DNA of 7,806 nt from an uncultured Clostridia bacterium (GTDB lineage: Bacteria > Bacillota_I > Bacilli_A > RF39 > UBA660), in assembly GCA_947569225.1 (NCBI GenBank), contig CANORX010000043.1, positions 1-7,806 on the forward strand, in the 5' to 3' direction. The notes under the pieces are model-generated. The model saw only the letters and a program-made list of their open reading frames with translations. It was not told where the DNA came from and searched no databases. Both the position numbers and the translations under genes were made by a program. Position 1 is the stretch's first letter. Each line of letters opens with the position of its first letter. Positions 1 through 6,775 of this stretch are shown piece after piece.

Positions 1-93
1 AATTAATCAAAAATAATTTTTGATAATGGTATGGAGGCTCCATTTTTATCGAGAACTCATAAGAAGGAGTTGAGTGGAAATGAGATTGTTTAG
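1..93 (+). pseudogene. Possible C-terminal remnant of a LytTR-type (AgrA-like) response regulator, frame disrupted
   Basis: From position 7 the + frame reads SKIIFDNGMEAPFLSRTHKK followed by ELSGNEIV and a TAG at 91-93. The pattern 'DNG..(L)SRTHKKEL' resembles the last strands and helix of LytTR DNA-binding domains, the domain of AgrA regulators. The frame is closed upstream by TAA at 4-6. Adding one A to the A-run at 9-13 would instead join it to a frame reading INQ, giving a continuous LytTR-like end. The stop would overlap the start of the agrC-like gene, which also fits an agrA–agrC pair. Only about 30 residues are visible, so the call rests on a short motif plus context. It could also be non-coding sequence. 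Confidence 0.38.
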
Positions 94-1393
94 TGAATTG
101 TTTTCATTTGTAGCTATTTGGTTAAATACTTATGCATTTATTTTCGTTTATTCTAAAACTATAAAAAATAAAATTACTTTTAATATAATTAATGTATTTT
201 TAATTTCAATTTTATCTTTATTTACTTATATTTTTAATAATTATATTGATGAAAGTTTATTAAGATTTTTATTATCATTTATTGTTGTAGTTATATCTTA
301 TATATTATTCTTTAAAGAAGAAAAATTTATAATTTTGGCTTTTAAAGTGTTATTAATTTTTATTATTTTGACTTTATGTGATGCTACTTTATCTATTATA
401 TTTTTAATTTTCTCTGTTAATCAAGAGTTAGTAGTAAAGAATATAACTTATTTGAGAGCTTTAAGTACTATATTAGATTCTTTGTTAATAATTTTAATTT
501 TTTTATTTCCATCTTTTGTAAAATTTATAAATAAATTAATAGAGTATATGAAAGGTGATTATATTTATAGATTTTTATCATTAGTGTTTTATGCTTTTTT
601 AGTTTTTTTAATAATTACAAATATGAATGCATATAAGTTTAACTTTGAATTTTTTATGTTATCTTTTTTATTATTATCATTCTTTTTATGTCTTTGTGTT
701 ATTGTGATATTTCAGTATTTTAAGAATAAACACAGTGAAGAGGAACAAAAAGCTTTGTTAGAACTTATGAAGGAATATGAAACCATTTTGGAGAATGATA
801 AAATTAATAGACATGAAATGTTAAATAATCTTATTGTTTTAAAGAGTTATAAAGATAAGTCTTCTTTAGAATATGAGGAGATGTTAGATGAAATTATTAA
901 TACTTATCAAGATCATAAATCCAAAATATATTCTAATTTATATAAGTTACCTTCTGGATTTAAAGGAATTATTTATTATAAAATGTTAAAAATTAAGGAA
1001 AATAATATTGAGGTTACATTATTAAGTTCTCCAGAAATAGAAGAAAGCTTAAATAATATAAATAAGAAATTATATTTTAAAGTCTGTAAAATTTTGGGTA
1101 TTATTCTTGATAATGCTATTGAAGCTGCATCTTTAACTAATGATAAACATTTATTAATTGATATTTATTTAGATGAAGATTTAGAAATATATGTAGAAAA
1201 TAGTTTTATAAAAAGTATAGATTTGAATAATATTAATAGTAAGGGTTATTCTACTAAAGGAAATAATCGTGGTTATGGGTTATATATTGCTAATAAATTA
1301 GTTAAAGAAAATAATAGTTTAGAATTAATTCAAAATGTTGAAGGAGATAAGTTTATATCTATTCTAAAAATTAAAAACCCTAGTAATAACTAG
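74..1393 (+). CDS. AgrC-like membrane sensor histidine kinase (GHKL family)
   Basis: Probable receptor kinase for a cyclic peptide pheromone. Residues 1 to about 218 are very hydrophobic and hold roughly six or seven membrane segments (about 5-27, 34-56, 62-80, 84-115, 128-152, 165-183, 192-216), as in AgrC sensors. A cytosolic linker helix (about 220-243) leads to the dimerisation/phosphoacceptor motif RHEMLNN, with His at residue 247. The ATPase part shows the N-box ILDNAIEAA (Asp346, Asn347) and a glycine-rich lid ending NRGYGLYIANKL (Gly400, Gly402). This atypical HPK10/GHKL layout and the 439-aa length match AgrC. The SD AAGGAG (64-69) lies 4 nt before GTG 74 and 10 nt before ATG 80, so either start is possible. 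The gene converges on agrD–agrB 34 bp away. The ligand is inferred from that neighbourhood, not shown. Confidence 0.87.
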   Translation: MEMRLFSELFSFVAIWLNTYAFIFVYSKTIKNKITFNIINVFLISILSLFTYIFNNYIDESLLRFLLSFIVVVISYILFFKEEKFIILAFKVLLIFIILTLCDATLSIIFLIFSVNQELVVKNITYLRALSTILDSLLIILIFLFPSFVKFINKLIEYMKGDYIYRFLSLVFYAFLVFLIITNMNAYKFNFEFFMLSFLLLSFFLCLCVIVIFQYFKNKHSEEEQKALLELMKEYETILENDKINRHEMLNNLIVLKSYKDKSSLEYEEMLDEIINTYQDHKSKIYSNLYKLPSGFKGIIYYKMLKIKENNIEVTLLSSPEIEESLNNINKKLYFKVCKILGIILDNAIEAASLTNDKHLLIDIYLDEDLEIYVENSFIKSIDLNNINSKGYSTKGNNRGYGLYIANKLVKENNSLELIQNVEGDKFISILKIKNPSNN

Positions 1394-1396
1394 GGT
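1365..1396 (-). terminator. Rho-independent terminator of the agrB–agrD transcript, inside the 3' end of agrC
   Basis: An 8-bp perfect stem (1377-1384 with 1389-1396, loop of 4) carries ACCCTAGT / ACTAGGGT. Read on the minus strand it is followed by TTTTTAATTTTT, a proper U-tract. Read on the plus strand it is followed by AAATTAAAGG, so it should not stop agrC transcription. The agrC stop codon (1391-1393) is part of the stem. Confidence 0.8.
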
Positions 1397-1427
1397 AAAT
1401 TAAAGGTAGTAATAATAAATTAAATTT

Positions 1428-1547
1428 TTATTTTAAAAGACTTTCTGGCATTTCTTCTTCATCATAGTAACCAAACCAGCAAGCACTAGAAGTTGTTCTT
1501 GCGAAGAATTGTCCTAAAAATCCTGTTAAGTTTGCGAATAATTTCAT
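1428..1547 (-). CDS. agrD: AgrD-like autoinducing peptide precursor
   Basis: A 39-aa precursor with the three-part AgrD layout. An amphipathic N-terminal leader (MKLFANLTGFLGQFFAR, residues 1-17) is followed by a short core around TTSSACWFGYY (18-28, Cys23) and an acidic C-terminal recognition tail DEEEMPESLLK (29-39), close to the D-E-x-x-x-P-E pattern of AgrD tails. In this family AgrB cuts the tail and links the Cys thiol to the new C-terminus as a thiolactone. The likely ring here is Cys23 to Tyr28, or to Tyr27 if the canonical five-residue ring holds. The start is set by a strong AAAGGAG (1555-1561) seven bases upstream of ATG 1547. That SD overlaps the agrB stop, so the two genes are probably translationally coupled. 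A longer in-frame reading from 1613 lies within agrB and lacks this support. Confidence 0.9.
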   Translation of the reverse strand: MKLFANLTGFLGQFFARTTSSACWFGYYDEEEMPESLLK

Positions 1548-1560
1548 ATTTAATCTCCTT

Positions 1561-2169
1561 TCATTCTTTTTTCTTGGAGCTGTAATTTTTATAATTATTG
1601 TATTTAACTCCAAATAATTTATATGTTATTGGTAAAACAATTATGGTTTGCATAATTAATCCGAACAATATGCAATTATTTACCATATTGTTTTTAATAA
1701 AGGTGAACATAACTATATACCCTAATCCAAGTAATGCGCTGATTATTTTATAAGTTATTCTCCTTTTTTTGTTTATTAATGGTCTTTTTTCCGTATCTGC
1801 AGGGGCGAAAATTCCTAATAAAACGACACAAATAATACCTAGTGTAATTTTAACTTTATAGCTAATCGTTAATGTAGTACATAGATAAGGTAATATTAAA
1901 AATGTTATTAAAGAGGCAATCCAACAGTGCCAACTTTTTTTTGCATGTACACCAAATCCAAACAATCTTAACAAACTATAAAGGGCCATTAATATTAGAA
2001 GTGGTTTTATATATCCTAATATATAGGATAATCCAAATATAACTATAGTTTTTGTAATTGTCATATATAAACTTGCTAGTCCATATTTTATTTCTGCTAA
2101 TTCAGTTTTATTATAGTTATTGTATTTTTCGATGTTATTCATCGCGGAATTTATTAAAAGATCTTTCAT
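1561..2169 (-). CDS. agrB: AgrB-like pheromone-processing membrane protease
   Basis: Integral membrane cysteine endopeptidase that would remove the C-terminal tail of the AgrD precursor and take part in thiolactone formation. The 202-aa product has an amphipathic N-terminus and about five or six hydrophobic segments. The catalytic signature GFGVHAKKSWHCW gives His75 and Cys82, seven residues apart as in the known His77/Cys84 pair of S. aureus AgrB. The conserved family loop APADTEKRPLINKKRR follows, and the C-terminus is lysine-rich. ATG 2169 is preferred because GGAAGTGG lies just upstream. ATG 2190 adds seven residues, has no SD, and overlaps a TATAAT. The gene is immediately followed by agrD, whose SD overlaps this TGA. 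It lies on the opposite strand to agrC, unlike the common single agrBDCA operon. Confidence 0.93.
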   Translation of the reverse strand: MKDLLINSAMNNIEKYNNYNKTELAEIKYGLASLYMTITKTIVIFGLSYILGYIKPLLILMALYSLLRLFGFGVHAKKSWHCWIASLITFLILPYLCTTLTISYKVKITLGIICVVLLGIFAPADTEKRPLINKKRRITYKIISALLGLGYIVMFTFIKNNMVNNCILFGLIMQTIIVLPITYKLFGVKYNNYKNYSSKKKE

Positions 2170-2398
2170 TTTTACCACTTCCACAAACATTATAAATTTT
2201 ATTTTAATTTTTTTGTTTAATTTTGCATTTTTTGTTCATTATTTCGTATTAAAAGCTAAAAAGTTTTATTTTTTTATCAAAATTTTTCATTTTATGTATA
2301 AAACTTAACATTTAGTGCAAGTTTTTGAAAATGTTGTTTTAAATTTAGTATGATTATGTTGGTTAAAAAATATGTCGGATTTTTTGACTTAAATTTAA

Positions 2399-2428
2399 TT
2401 GAAATAGAACATGCGCGTGTTTTATTAT
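2399..2428 (+). promoter_or_regulatory. Sigma-A-type promoter of the cold-shock gene with a GC-rich dyad in its spacer
   Basis: TTGAAA (2399-2404), an 18-bp spacer and TATTAT (2423-2428) sit upstream of the csp SD and predict a transcript starting near 2435. The spacer contains AACATGCGCGTGTT (2408-2421), an imperfect palindrome that matches its reverse complement at 12 of 14 positions. It stands out in this AT-rich context and is placed where a repressor could occlude polymerase. Confidence 0.55.
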
Positions 2429-2454
2429 AGAGGTATGGAAGAGAGGTGTTAAGT

Positions 2455-2679
2455 GTGACTAGAAAAGGCAGAGTTAAGTGGTTCAATAACGAAAAAGGTT
2501 ATGGATTCATAGAGATAGGTGCTGGTGAAGGTGAAGATGTTTTTGTGCATTATTCAGCTATAGAACAAGATGGTTATAAGTCATTAAGCGAAGGTGACGT
2601 TGTAGAATTTACATTAATTAAAACAGCTAAAGGTAATCAAGCTATAAATGTCAAAGAAGTGAAATTAACTACTGTGTAG
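2455..2679 (+). CDS. csp: Cold-shock domain protein (CspA/CspB family)
   Basis: Small single-stranded nucleic-acid-binding protein that acts as an RNA chaperone. The 74 residues form one five-stranded cold-shock domain. They begin [15 protein letters not shown] and carry RNP1 (KGYGFI, residues 14-19) and RNP2 (VFVHYS, 29-34). The loop between the RNP motifs reads IGAGEGED, slightly longer than in many family members. GTG 2455 is chosen because AGAGAGG (2440-2446) lies eight bases upstream; an in-frame GTG at 2446 would sit inside that SD. The mRNA appears monocistronic, with its own promoter and a terminator that overlaps the stop codon. The 5' leader predicted from that promoter is only about 20 nt, so a long cold-responsive leader like that of E. 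coli cspA is not evident. Confidence 0.94.
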   Translation: MTRKGRVKWFNNEKGYGFIEIGAGEGEDVFVHYSAIEQDGYKSLSEGDVVEFTLIKTAKGNQAINVKEVKLTTV

Positions 2680-2694
2680 TAGTTTTTTTCTTTT
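2667..2694 (+). terminator. Rho-independent terminator of csp, overlapping its stop codon
   Basis: Stem AACTACT / AGTAGTT (2667-2673 with 2678-2684, loop GTGT) runs into TTTTTTTCTTTT. The TAG stop at 2677-2679 lies across the loop and 3' arm, so the last codons of csp form the 5' arm. Confidence 0.75.
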
Positions 2695-2699
2695 GTTTA

Positions 2700-2708
2700 T
2701 GATAGAAT
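2700..2708 (+). promoter_or_regulatory. Extended -10 promoter of hpf
   Basis: TGATAGAAT is a TGn extended -10 (TG 2700-2701, TAGAAT 2703-2708), placing the start just before the SD AAGAGGTG. No good -35 is present; the expected position falls in the T-tract of the csp terminator. A TATAAT at 2709-2714 overlaps but would start the mRNA beyond the SD. Confidence 0.4.
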
Positions 2709-2728
2709 TATAATAAGAGGTGAGAAAA

Positions 2729-3241
2729 ATGAATTTTACTATACGTGGAGAAAAAATGGAAGTTACTGATTCTATAAAGGAGTATGTAGTTGATAAGCTT
2801 TCTAAGTTAGAGAAGTATTTTGATGAACCTGCTAAAGTTAATGTTAAAGTGCTTTTTAAAGTGAGAGGAAGAGAACAAAAGGCAGAAGTAACTGTAAGTA
2901 GTATGAGTTATGATTTAAGAAGAGAGGTTTCACATAGTGATATGTATGCGGCTATTGATTTAGTTTTGGATAAACTAGAAAGACAAATTAGAAAATATAA
3001 GACTAAATTAATGAGTAAGGAAAGAGTAGAAATAGTTTATGAAGAATATTTTGAAGAAGAATTACAAGAAGTTGTAAAAAGAAAAAATGTGTTTTTAAAA
3101 CCAATGGATGAAGAAGAAGCTATAGTTCAAATGGAACTTTTAGGACATACATTCTTTGTTTATAAAGATATTAAAAGCGAGAATATATGTGTTGTTTATA
3201 AAAGATATGATGATACTTATGGTGTCATAGAAACTAATTAG
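2729..3241 (+). CDS. hpf: Long-form ribosome hibernation promoting factor (HPF/RaiA family)
   Basis: Binds the 30S subunit in stationary phase or stress, blocks the mRNA/tRNA path and, in the long form, drives 100S dimer formation. The 170 residues split into the S30AE domain (about 1-95: MNFTIRGEKMEVTDSIKEYV start, basic helix DKLERQIRKYKTKL) and a charged linker (about 96-116). The C-terminal dimerisation domain (about 117-168) has the conserved KPMDEEEAIVQMELLGHTFF. Both domains are complete, so this is the Bacillota long HPF rather than the short proteobacterial form. ATG 2729 is preferred over the in-frame GTG 2720, because AGAGGTG (2716-2722) is then correctly spaced. The gene sits directly upstream of secA, the usual Bacillota order, but is separated from it by a clear terminator. 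Confidence 0.95.
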   Translation: MNFTIRGEKMEVTDSIKEYVVDKLSKLEKYFDEPAKVNVKVLFKVRGREQKAEVTVSSMSYDLRREVSHSDMYAAIDLVLDKLERQIRKYKTKLMSKERVEIVYEEYFEEELQEVVKRKNVFLKPMDEEEAIVQMELLGHTFFVYKDIKSENICVVYKRYDDTYGVIETN

Positions 3242-3268
3242 GTTTTAATAAATTTTAAAGTTTAGATT

Positions 3269-3300
3269 AAATGTAAATGTTTTACATTTTTTCTTTTTTT
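3269..3300 (+). terminator. Rho-independent terminator of hpf
   Basis: Perfect 9-bp AT-rich stem AAATGTAAA / TTTACATTT (3269-3277 with 3281-3289, loop TGT) followed by TTTTCTTTTTTT. It lies 28 bp after the hpf stop and before the secA promoter. Confidence 0.75.
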
Positions 3301-3303
3301 GTT

Positions 3304-3332
3304 TTTATAGAAAAATTTGAGTTTAATATAAT
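3304..3332 (+). promoter_or_regulatory. Probable secA promoter
   Basis: TTTATA (3304-3309), a 17-bp spacer and a perfect TATAAT (3327-3332) predict a leader of about 50 nt before the secA start. It follows the hpf terminator directly, implying independent transcription. In such AT-rich sequence a matching -35 has limited weight. Confidence 0.45.
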
Positions 3333-3387
3333 AATTGTTTTAAAATTAGCATAAATTTGATAAAATACAAATAGGAGATGATTATAC

Positions 3388-5886
3388 ATGGGATTTTTAT
3401 CAAGATTATTTGATCATGAATATAAAGAATTAAAAAGGTTTGAAGTTCTTGCTGATGAAGTTTTAGCTTTAGAAGAAGAGATGAGTAAGTTAAGTGATAG
3501 AGAACTTAAAGCAAAGACAGAAGAGTTTAAGAGTAGATTAAGTGAAGGAGAAACACTTGATGATATTTTGGTTCCTGCTTTTGCAGTTGTTAGAGAGGCT
3601 GCTAGTAGGGTATTAAATGAGAAACCATATAAAGTTCAGGTTATAGGTGGTATTTGTATACATTATGGTAATATTGCAGAAATGAAAACAGGTGAAGGTA
3701 AAACTTTGACTAGTACGATGCCTGCTTATTTGAATGCTTTAAGTGGAAGAGGTGTTCATATTGTAACTGTAAATGAATATTTAAGTGTTCGTGATGCCGA
3801 ATGGATGGGGCAAGTTTATGATTTTCTTGGTATCAGTGTAGGTGTTAATAAAAAAGATTATAGTAGTAGTGAAAAGAGAGAGGCTTATAGTAAGGATATT
3901 ACTTATACTACTAATAATGAGCTTGGGTTTGATTATTTAAGAGATAATATGGTAGTTAGACGTGAAAATAGAGTTCAAAGGCCACTTAATTTTGCAATTA
4001 TTGATGAGGTTGATTCTATTCTTATTGATGAGGCAAGAACTCCTTTGATTATAAGTGGGGGTGTTAGTAAAAGTGCTGATTTATATAAATTGGCAGATAG
4101 TACAGCTAAGAAAATGACTATTGATGATTATGTTTTAGATGAAAAGACTAGAAGTGTTACTTTAACTGAAGAAGGTATTAAGAAATGTGAGGAAATTCTT
4201 AAAGTTGATAATTTATATGATATTAAAAATTCAGTTATGGTTCATAATTTAGATAAAGCTATGGTTGCTAATTATGGCTTTAAAAAAGATGTTGATTATG
4301 TGGTTGATTCAGATAAAATTGTTATTGTAGATTCTTTTACTGGAAGACTTATGCATGGACGTCAATATAGTGATGGACTTCATCAGGCTCTTGAAGCAAA
4401 GGAAGGGGTTCATATTAATGAAGAAACAAAGGTTTTAGCGACTATTACTTTTCAAAATTTATTTAGGATGTATAATAAGCTTTCAGGTATGACAGGAACT
4501 GCTAAGACTGAAGAAGAAGAGTTTAGAAATATTTATAATATGTATGTTATAAGTATTCCTACTAATAAACCTGTTCAGAGAGAAGATATGGAAGATTTGG
4601 TTTATATTAATATGAGAGGTAAGTTTAATGCTATTGCGAATACTATTGCTGAAGTTCATAGCACTCACCAACCTATTTTAGTTGGTACAGCTAGTATTGA
4701 AAGTTCAGAAATGTTAAGTTCTCTTTTGAAGAAGAGAGGAATTAAGCATGAGTTATTAAATGCTAAAAATCATGAGAGAGAGGCTCATATAATTGAACAA
4801 GCAGGGCAGATAGATGCTGTAACTATAGCTACTAATATGGCTGGACGTGGAACGGATATTAAATTAGGAGAAGGAGTAGCAGATTTAGGTGGACTTTGTG
4901 TTATTGGTACAGAAAGACATGAGAGTAGAAGAATTGATAATCAGTTAAGAGGACGTAGCGGACGTCAAGGAGATCCTGGTGTTACTAGATTCTTTATATC
5001 TATGGAAGATGATTTAATGATTAAGTTTGGTAGTGAGAAGATTAAATCATTAATGATGACTTTAGGTTTTACCGAAGATACACCTATTACTCATAAAATG
5101 ATGAGTAAAAATATTGAAAGTAGTCAGAAGCGTGTTGAAGGTTTTAACTATGATAGACGTAAGGCTTTACTAGATTATGATAATGTTATTAGTAAGCAAA
5201 GAGAAATTGTTTATGAAAGACGTAATGAAATTTTAGATAAGGATAGTATTAGAGATAGAGTTTTAAGTATTTTTAAGGATTTTGTTATTGATCAAGTTAA
5301 TGCTCATTTTCCTCCAGAGGATACTTTAACTCATAATGATATTGTTAATATTTGTGAATTCTTTAATGCAAATTTACTTAAGACTAAGAAACTTTTGGAA
5401 AAGAATTTAGAGGGTAAAGAAATCAATGAAATTCAAGATATGATTTATGATGTTGTTGTGAATGATTATAATGAAAAATTAAAAGATGTTCCTGAAGAAA
5501 TTCAAGATGATTTTGAAAAGTCAGTTACTTTAAAAGTTTTAGATAAAAATTGGATGGAGCAACTTGATAGTATGGAACATTTAAAAGAAGGTATTGGATT
5601 AAGAGGTTATGCTCAAACGAATCCTTTACAAGCTTATGCTTTAGAAGGTTTTGAACTTTTTGATAGTATGTTAAGAGACACAAATAAAGAAGTTACTACG
5701 TTTTTACTTAAAGCAGAGGTTAGACAAAATTTAGAAAGAGAGGAAGCAAAAAATGTTAAGACTAATGATAGTAAAGAGTCAGGAAAGAAATTACCAAAAA
5801 GAGCAGAAAATAAAATAGGAAGAAATGATTTGTGTCCATGCGGAAGTGGGAAAAAGTACAAAAATTGTTGTTTAAAAGCCAAGTAA
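3388..5886 (+). CDS. secA: Preprotein translocase ATPase SecA
   Basis: Peripheral membrane motor that uses ATP to push unfolded preproteins through SecYEG. The 832-aa length is normal. NBD1 has Walker A GEGKT (residues 102-106) and Walker B DEVD (206-209) followed by [15 protein letters not shown]. The preprotein cross-linking domain occupies roughly 220-370 and ends near [18 protein letters not shown]2 carries [13 protein letters not shown] (from 482) and [12 protein letters not shown] (from 520). The helical scaffold and wing follow. The C-terminal tail ends in a zinc/SecB-type motif [13 protein letters not shown] (Cys816, 818, 827, 828), preceded by a lysine-rich linker. The start is fixed by AGGAG (3373-3377) and the canonical MGFLSRLFD. 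In many Bacillota prfB follows secA; here mobile-element sequence follows instead. Confidence 0.98.
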   Translation: MGFLSRLFDHEYKELKRFEVLADEVLALEEEMSKLSDRELKAKTEEFKSRLSEGETLDDILVPAFAVVREAASRVLNEKPYKVQVIGGICIHYGNIAEMKTGEGKTLTSTMPAYLNALSGRGVHIVTVNEYLSVRDAEWMGQVYDFLGISVGVNKKDYSSSEKREAYSKDITYTTNNELGFDYLRDNMVVRRENRVQRPLNFAIIDEVDSILIDEARTPLIISGGVSKSADLYKLADSTAKKMTIDDYVLDEKTRSVTLTEEGIKKCEEILKVDNLYDIKNSVMVHNLDKAMVANYGFKKDVDYVVDSDKIVIVDSFTGRLMHGRQYSDGLHQALEAKEGVHINEETKVLATITFQNLFRMYNKLSGMTGTAKTEEEEFRNIYNMYVISIPTNKPVQREDMEDLVYINMRGKFNAIANTIAEVHSTHQPILVGTASIESSEMLSSLLKKRGIKHELLNAKNHEREAHIIEQAGQIDAVTIATNMAGRGTDIKLGEGVADLGGLCVIGTERHESRRIDNQLRGRSGRQGDPGVTRFFISMEDDLMIKFGSEKIKSLMMTLGFTEDTPITHKMMSKNIESSQKRVEGFNYDRRKALLDYDNVISKQREIVYERRNEILDKDSIRDRVLSIFKDFVIDQVNAHFPPEDTLTHNDIVNICEFFNANLLKTKKLLEKNLEGKEINEIQDMIYDVVVNDYNEKLKDVPEEIQDDFEKSVTLKVLDKNWMEQLDSMEHLKEGIGLRGYAQTNPLQAYALEGFELFDSMLRDTNKEVTTFLLKAEVRQNLEREEAKNVKTNDSKESGKKLPKRAENKIGRNDLCPCGSGKKYKNCCLKAK

Positions 5887-5898
5887 AATAAGGCTTTT
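5874..5898 (+). terminator. Weak hairpin at the secA end
   Basis: AAAAGCC / GGCTTTT (5874-5880 with 5892-5898) pair around an 11-nt loop containing the secA stop. The T-run is part of the stem and is followed by CAAGG, so termination would be inefficient. It may be a terminator truncated by whatever inserted downstream. Confidence 0.35.
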
Positions 5899-5971
5899 CA
5901 AGGAATCTAATAAAATCAAAAGTGGTAGCGAAATTTGTATTTGTTCCCATAAATTAAATAAAAATAACTAA

Positions 5972-6030
5972 AACACTGATAAATAAAGGAGTGTTAACAT
6001 AGATAAAATGTTAACATTCCTTTTTGTTTT
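5972..6030 (+). terminator. Strong stem-loop terminator upstream of the chimeric integrase ORF, with a possible alternative stem
   Basis: A 13-bp stem (5988-6000 with 6008-6020, one G·U pair, loop AGATAAA) is followed by TTTTTGTTTT: a strong rho-independent terminator that would end secA read-through. Each arm holds a TGTTAACA palindrome, the two centres being 17 bp apart, so an operator role is also possible. AACACT (5972-5977) can pair with AGTGTT (5990-5995), which would compete with the terminator 5' arm, as in attenuators. That alternative stem is short. Confidence 0.7.
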
Positions 6031-6069
6031 AGTAAAAACTAATCAAAAAATGAAAGGGAGATGATAAGA

Positions 6070-6543
6070 ATGATTAGTATTCAAAAAAGGGGAAAGGTGT
6101 ATCAATATCGCTTTGAAGCTGCAAAGGTTAATGGAAAAAGAAAGTGGATTTCAAAATCTGGATTTAAAACTAAAAATGCAGCATTTACTGCAGGACAAAA
6201 AGCTTATGAAGAATATCAAAACAAAGGAAGTAATGGAGTAGATGGAATAACAGTATTTGAACTTAAGTCGTATATGGAAAAACATATGGAAACAATTAAA
6301 GAACAAATAAGACTAAGAAAGTATAAAACAAGTCCAGTAAGAAAAGTATATATACCAAAAGATAATGGCGATAAAAGAGGCTTAGGAATACCAACAGTAA
6401 TAGACAGAGTAATACAACAAGCAATAGTACAGGTGTTAACTCCAATATATGAAGAACAATTTAGTAGTTCAAGTTATGGGTTTAGACCGAGACGTTCATG
6501 TGAAATGGCAGTCATAAAATTATTTGAATACTTTTTTATGTAG
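6070..6543 (+). pseudogene. Chimeric ORF: tyrosine-integrase arm-binding domain joined to the N-terminal part of a group II intron reverse transcriptase
   Basis: Residues 1 to about 50 (MISIQKRGKVYQYRFEAA..., NGKRKWISKSGFKTKNAA) match the N-terminal arm DNA-binding (AP2-like) domain of phage/ICE tyrosine integrases. No catalytic integrase domain follows. From residue 51 the frame continues as group II intron RT: NKGSNGVDGIT (RT-0), PVRKVYIPKDNGDKRGLGIP and VIDRVIQQAIVQVLTP (RT-1), then SSYGFRPRRS (RT-2). It stops after EYFFM at 6541-6543. The YxDD catalytic motif and RT blocks 3-7 are missing. ATG 6070 is nine bases after GGGAG (6056-6060); ATG 6061 abuts it. Codons are A-rich (ATA, ACA, CCA, AGA) against the T-rich neighbours, a sign of foreign origin. 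Most likely a deletion fusion between two mobile elements with no enzymatic activity; a DNA-binding role cannot be excluded. Confidence 0.8.
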
Positions 6544-6772
6544 AAGAAATAGATGTATTATTTGGAAACAATCTCACTGTGCAAAACACAGAATAAAGTG
6601 TTTAGTAAAGCTAGGAGCAAAAAGAGGTGAGGCAAAAGCACTTCTATATACAAGGAAAAGTTATTGGAATATATCGAAATATTTAAATATTTATATTACA
6701 AATAATAAATTAAAAAGAGAAGGTCTAATTTTCCCAATAGACCAATATTTAAAAGTACATATTGAAATGTAA
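6524..6772 (+). pseudogene. C-terminal fragment of a group II intron reverse transcriptase/maturase (GIIM region)
   Basis: In a different frame from the preceding piece, the reading LCRRNRCIIWKQ...KHRIKCLVKLGAKRGEAKALLYTRKSYW...ITNNKLKREGL...DQYLKV is the normal end of intron-encoded maturases (the R-R-x-R-C-x-x-W-K-Q and R-K-x-Y-W motifs of the GIIM domain). The ATG at 6524 is incidental; homology begins around 6533. Compared with a full-length protein, RT blocks 3-7, including the active site and most of domain X, are deleted, and the join at about 6530-6545 shifts the frame. It ends just before intron domain V, as expected for a maturase ORF in domain IV. Confidence 0.8.
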
Positions 6773-6775
6773 ATT

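Noticed and set aside
1428..1613. 61-aa reading of the pheromone precursor from an upstream ATG on the minus strand
   Set aside because: The extra N-terminus lies within agrB codons, has no SD, and is charged rather than leader-like; ATG 1547 has a strong SD and AgrD length.
2189..2194. TATAAT on the minus strand as agrB -10 box
   Set aside because: It fits a start near 2182 but has no -35 or TGn extension, so it was not listed as a promoter.
2120..2308. 62-aa plus-strand ORF antisense to the agrB start
   Set aside because: Phe/Ile-rich translation of AT-rich DNA, no SD, overlaps a convincing gene.
2170..2400. AgrA/LytTR-type paired 9-bp sites upstream of agrB, and ATGTTG repeats at 2331 and 2356
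   Set aside because: The ATGTTAAG-like site at 2304-2311 (minus) has no partner at 12-13 bp spacing; the two ATGTTG copies are 25 bp apart and imperfect. Chance matches are common in such AT-rich DNA.
2292..2486. 64-aa minus-strand ORF across the csp 5' region
   Set aside because: No SD, antisense to the csp promoter and start, low-complexity composition.
4483..5950. Three minus-strand ORFs opposite secA and its 3' end
   Set aside because: Antisense shadows of secA codons without SD or recognisable domains.
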